From: Fidelibacterota bacterium
Lineage (GTDB): Bacteria; Fidelibacterota; UBA8477
Direction of reading: 5' to 3'
Length of the DNA stretch: 6,007 nucleotides
Assembly: GCA_021734045.1 (NCBI GenBank)
Contig: JAIPJR010000116.1
Span: 1-6,007 of the forward strand
Position numbers and translations under genes: made by a program
Notes under the pieces: generated by a model
The model's database searches: none
Told to the model about the DNA's origin: nothing
What the model saw: only the letters and a program-made list of their open reading frames with translations
Part shown: positions 5,124-6,007 of the stretch, piece after piece
Numbering within the stretch: the first letter of the stretch is position 1
How the letters are laid out: each line of letters begins with the position of its first letter

Positions 5124-6007
5124 GGCCAATATATTCTCAAGCGCATTGCCCAACTCATCCCGGTGATTCTGGGCATAATCCTGCTCACCTTCATTCTCAT
5201 GTATGTGGTGCCGGGCGATCCGGTGCTTTCCATGGTGGGACAACGCTACGATGAAGAGACGCTGACCCAGTTGCGGCAATCGTTTCACCTGGACCAGCCC
5301 ATCTATGTGCAGTTTGGTCATTACCTGTGGGGATTAATGCATGGGGATCTGGGGATTTCCTTCATCACCCGCCGGCCGGTGATGCAAACGATTCTGGAGC
5401 GCTTTCCCGCCACCATGCTGCTGGCTTTCGGGGCAATGGTGGTTTCCATATTGCTGGGCTTGTCCGTGGGCATTCTCAGCTCACTCAAACCCCATTCCTG
5501 GCTGGACCGCTCCACCATGGTGCTGGCATTACTGGGGGTTTCTGCGCCGGTATTCTGGGTGGGATTATTGCTGGTCATCGGCGGCCGTTATGTGGGCTGG
5601 CCTTACCTCACCGGGTACGGCTGTCTGCCGTTTCTCATTCTCCCGGCCATTACGCTGGGCACGCGCAGCGCGGCATTTCTGGCCCGCGTCACCCGCGCCA
5701 ATATGCTGGAAGTGCTGAATCAGGATTATGTCCGCACCGCCAAAGCCAAGGGACTGAGTAACCGGGTGGTAACCCTGAAACACGCGCTGAAAAACACCAT
5801 GATTCCCATCATCACCATTATCGGTGTGGATTTTGGCAGTTATCTCAGCGGCGCGGTACTGACCGAATCCATTTTTAACTGGCCCGGCGTGGGGCGACTG
5901 GCATTACACGCGATTCTCAAGCGCTATTTTCCGGTGATTCAGGGGGTGGTCCTCATGCCCGCGCTGGTCTTCGTGCTGGACAATTTCATCGTGGACATTC
6001 TCTACGG
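5121..6007 (+). CDS. Peptide ABC transporter permease, OppB/DppB type (3' end outside window)
   Basis: The 295 complete codons visible encode an inner-membrane permease of the binding-protein-dependent transport family. It forms the channel with a second permease (OppC/DppC type) and is driven by cytoplasmic ATPases. Landmarks: first helix about 9-29 after the basic YILKR start; PGDPV at 31-35; FHLDQPIYVQFGHYLWG; GDLGISF; helices around 95-115 and 130-150; and the EAA cytoplasmic loop DYVRTAKAKGLSNRV from 202, followed by HALKN, which contacts the ATPase. ESIFNWPGVGRL and a final helix come near the end. Family members are usually 305-340 residues and end soon after VD-LLY, so only about 10-15 residues are missing. 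It starts at CTG with a good ribosome site, 38 bp after the DUF819 gene. It is the natural partner of the binding protein at 395. Confidence 0.9.
   Translation, partial: MGQYILKRIAQLIPVILGIILLTFILMYVVPGDPVLSMVGQRYDEETLTQLRQSFHLDQPIYVQFGHYLWGLMHGDLGISFITRRPVMQTILERFPATMLLAFGAMVVSILLGLSVGILSSLKPHSWLDRSTMVLALLGVSAPVFWVGLLLVIGGRYVGWPYLTGYGCLPFLILPAITLGTRSAAFLARVTRANMLEVLNQDYVRTAKAKGLSNRVVTLKHALKNTMIPIITIIGVDFGSYLSGAVLTESIFNWPGVGRLALHAILKRYFPVIQGVVLMPALVFVLDNFIVDILY

Noticed and set aside
5199-6007. ATG 5199 as the permease start
   Set aside because: It would remove the first transmembrane helix, which is conserved in the family and clearly encoded upstream.

Overview
The window looks like bacterial chromosome. 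A family-5 solute-binding lipoprotein and an OppB/DppB-type permease, both ordinary parts of an oligopeptide/dipeptide ABC importer, lie on the + strand about 3.1 kb apart. Between them are a repeat array, a small DUF559 nuclease gene and a DUF819 membrane protein. The lipobox points to a bacterium, and the dense palindromic intergenic repeats suit an environmental, probably uncultured lineage. The gene starts have weak or no Shine-Dalgarno sequences except the last. I cannot assign a phylum from the sequence; an FCB-group relative is only a low-confidence guess.

Layout: 1-394 is non-coding. It holds three iterated 23-25 nt motifs (60-130) like those at some insertion-sequence ends, and a diverged, inverted copy of the palindromic repeat core seen later (193-236). 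395-1978 encodes the solute-binding protein. 2002 to about 3836 is a tandem array of six units. Five are 239-245 bp and one is 558 bp because it carries the DUF559 gene (2859-3260). Every unit has a palindrome with core CCCCTCTCGAGAGGGG and a second CCCCTCC/GGAGGGG hairpin. The units are mosaics of interchangeable left arms and middle modules. 3883-5082 encodes the DUF819 protein. 5121-6007 encodes the permease, which has a probable CTG start and runs off the window a few residues before its expected end.

How it may work together: the lipoprotein would capture peptides outside the inner membrane and pass them to the permease, whose partner permease and ATPases probably lie downstream. The DUF819 protein sits 38 bp before the permease start and is likely co-transcribed with it, so it may share the peptide or muropeptide theme (inference). 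The array interrupts the transporter locus and could act as a terminator, an attenuator or an mRNA stabiliser between the abundant binding protein and the membrane components.

The most interesting part is the array. A Vsr-like/PD-(D/E)XK-type nuclease gene sits inside one repeat unit. Its last codons come from repeat sequence and its stop codon lies in the loop of a repeat hairpin. The gene is about 41% GC against about 53% in the binding-protein gene. This resembles a nuclease with its own palindromic element and gene-less derivatives, comparable in layout to REP sequences and their associated transposases, though mobility is not demonstrated here.
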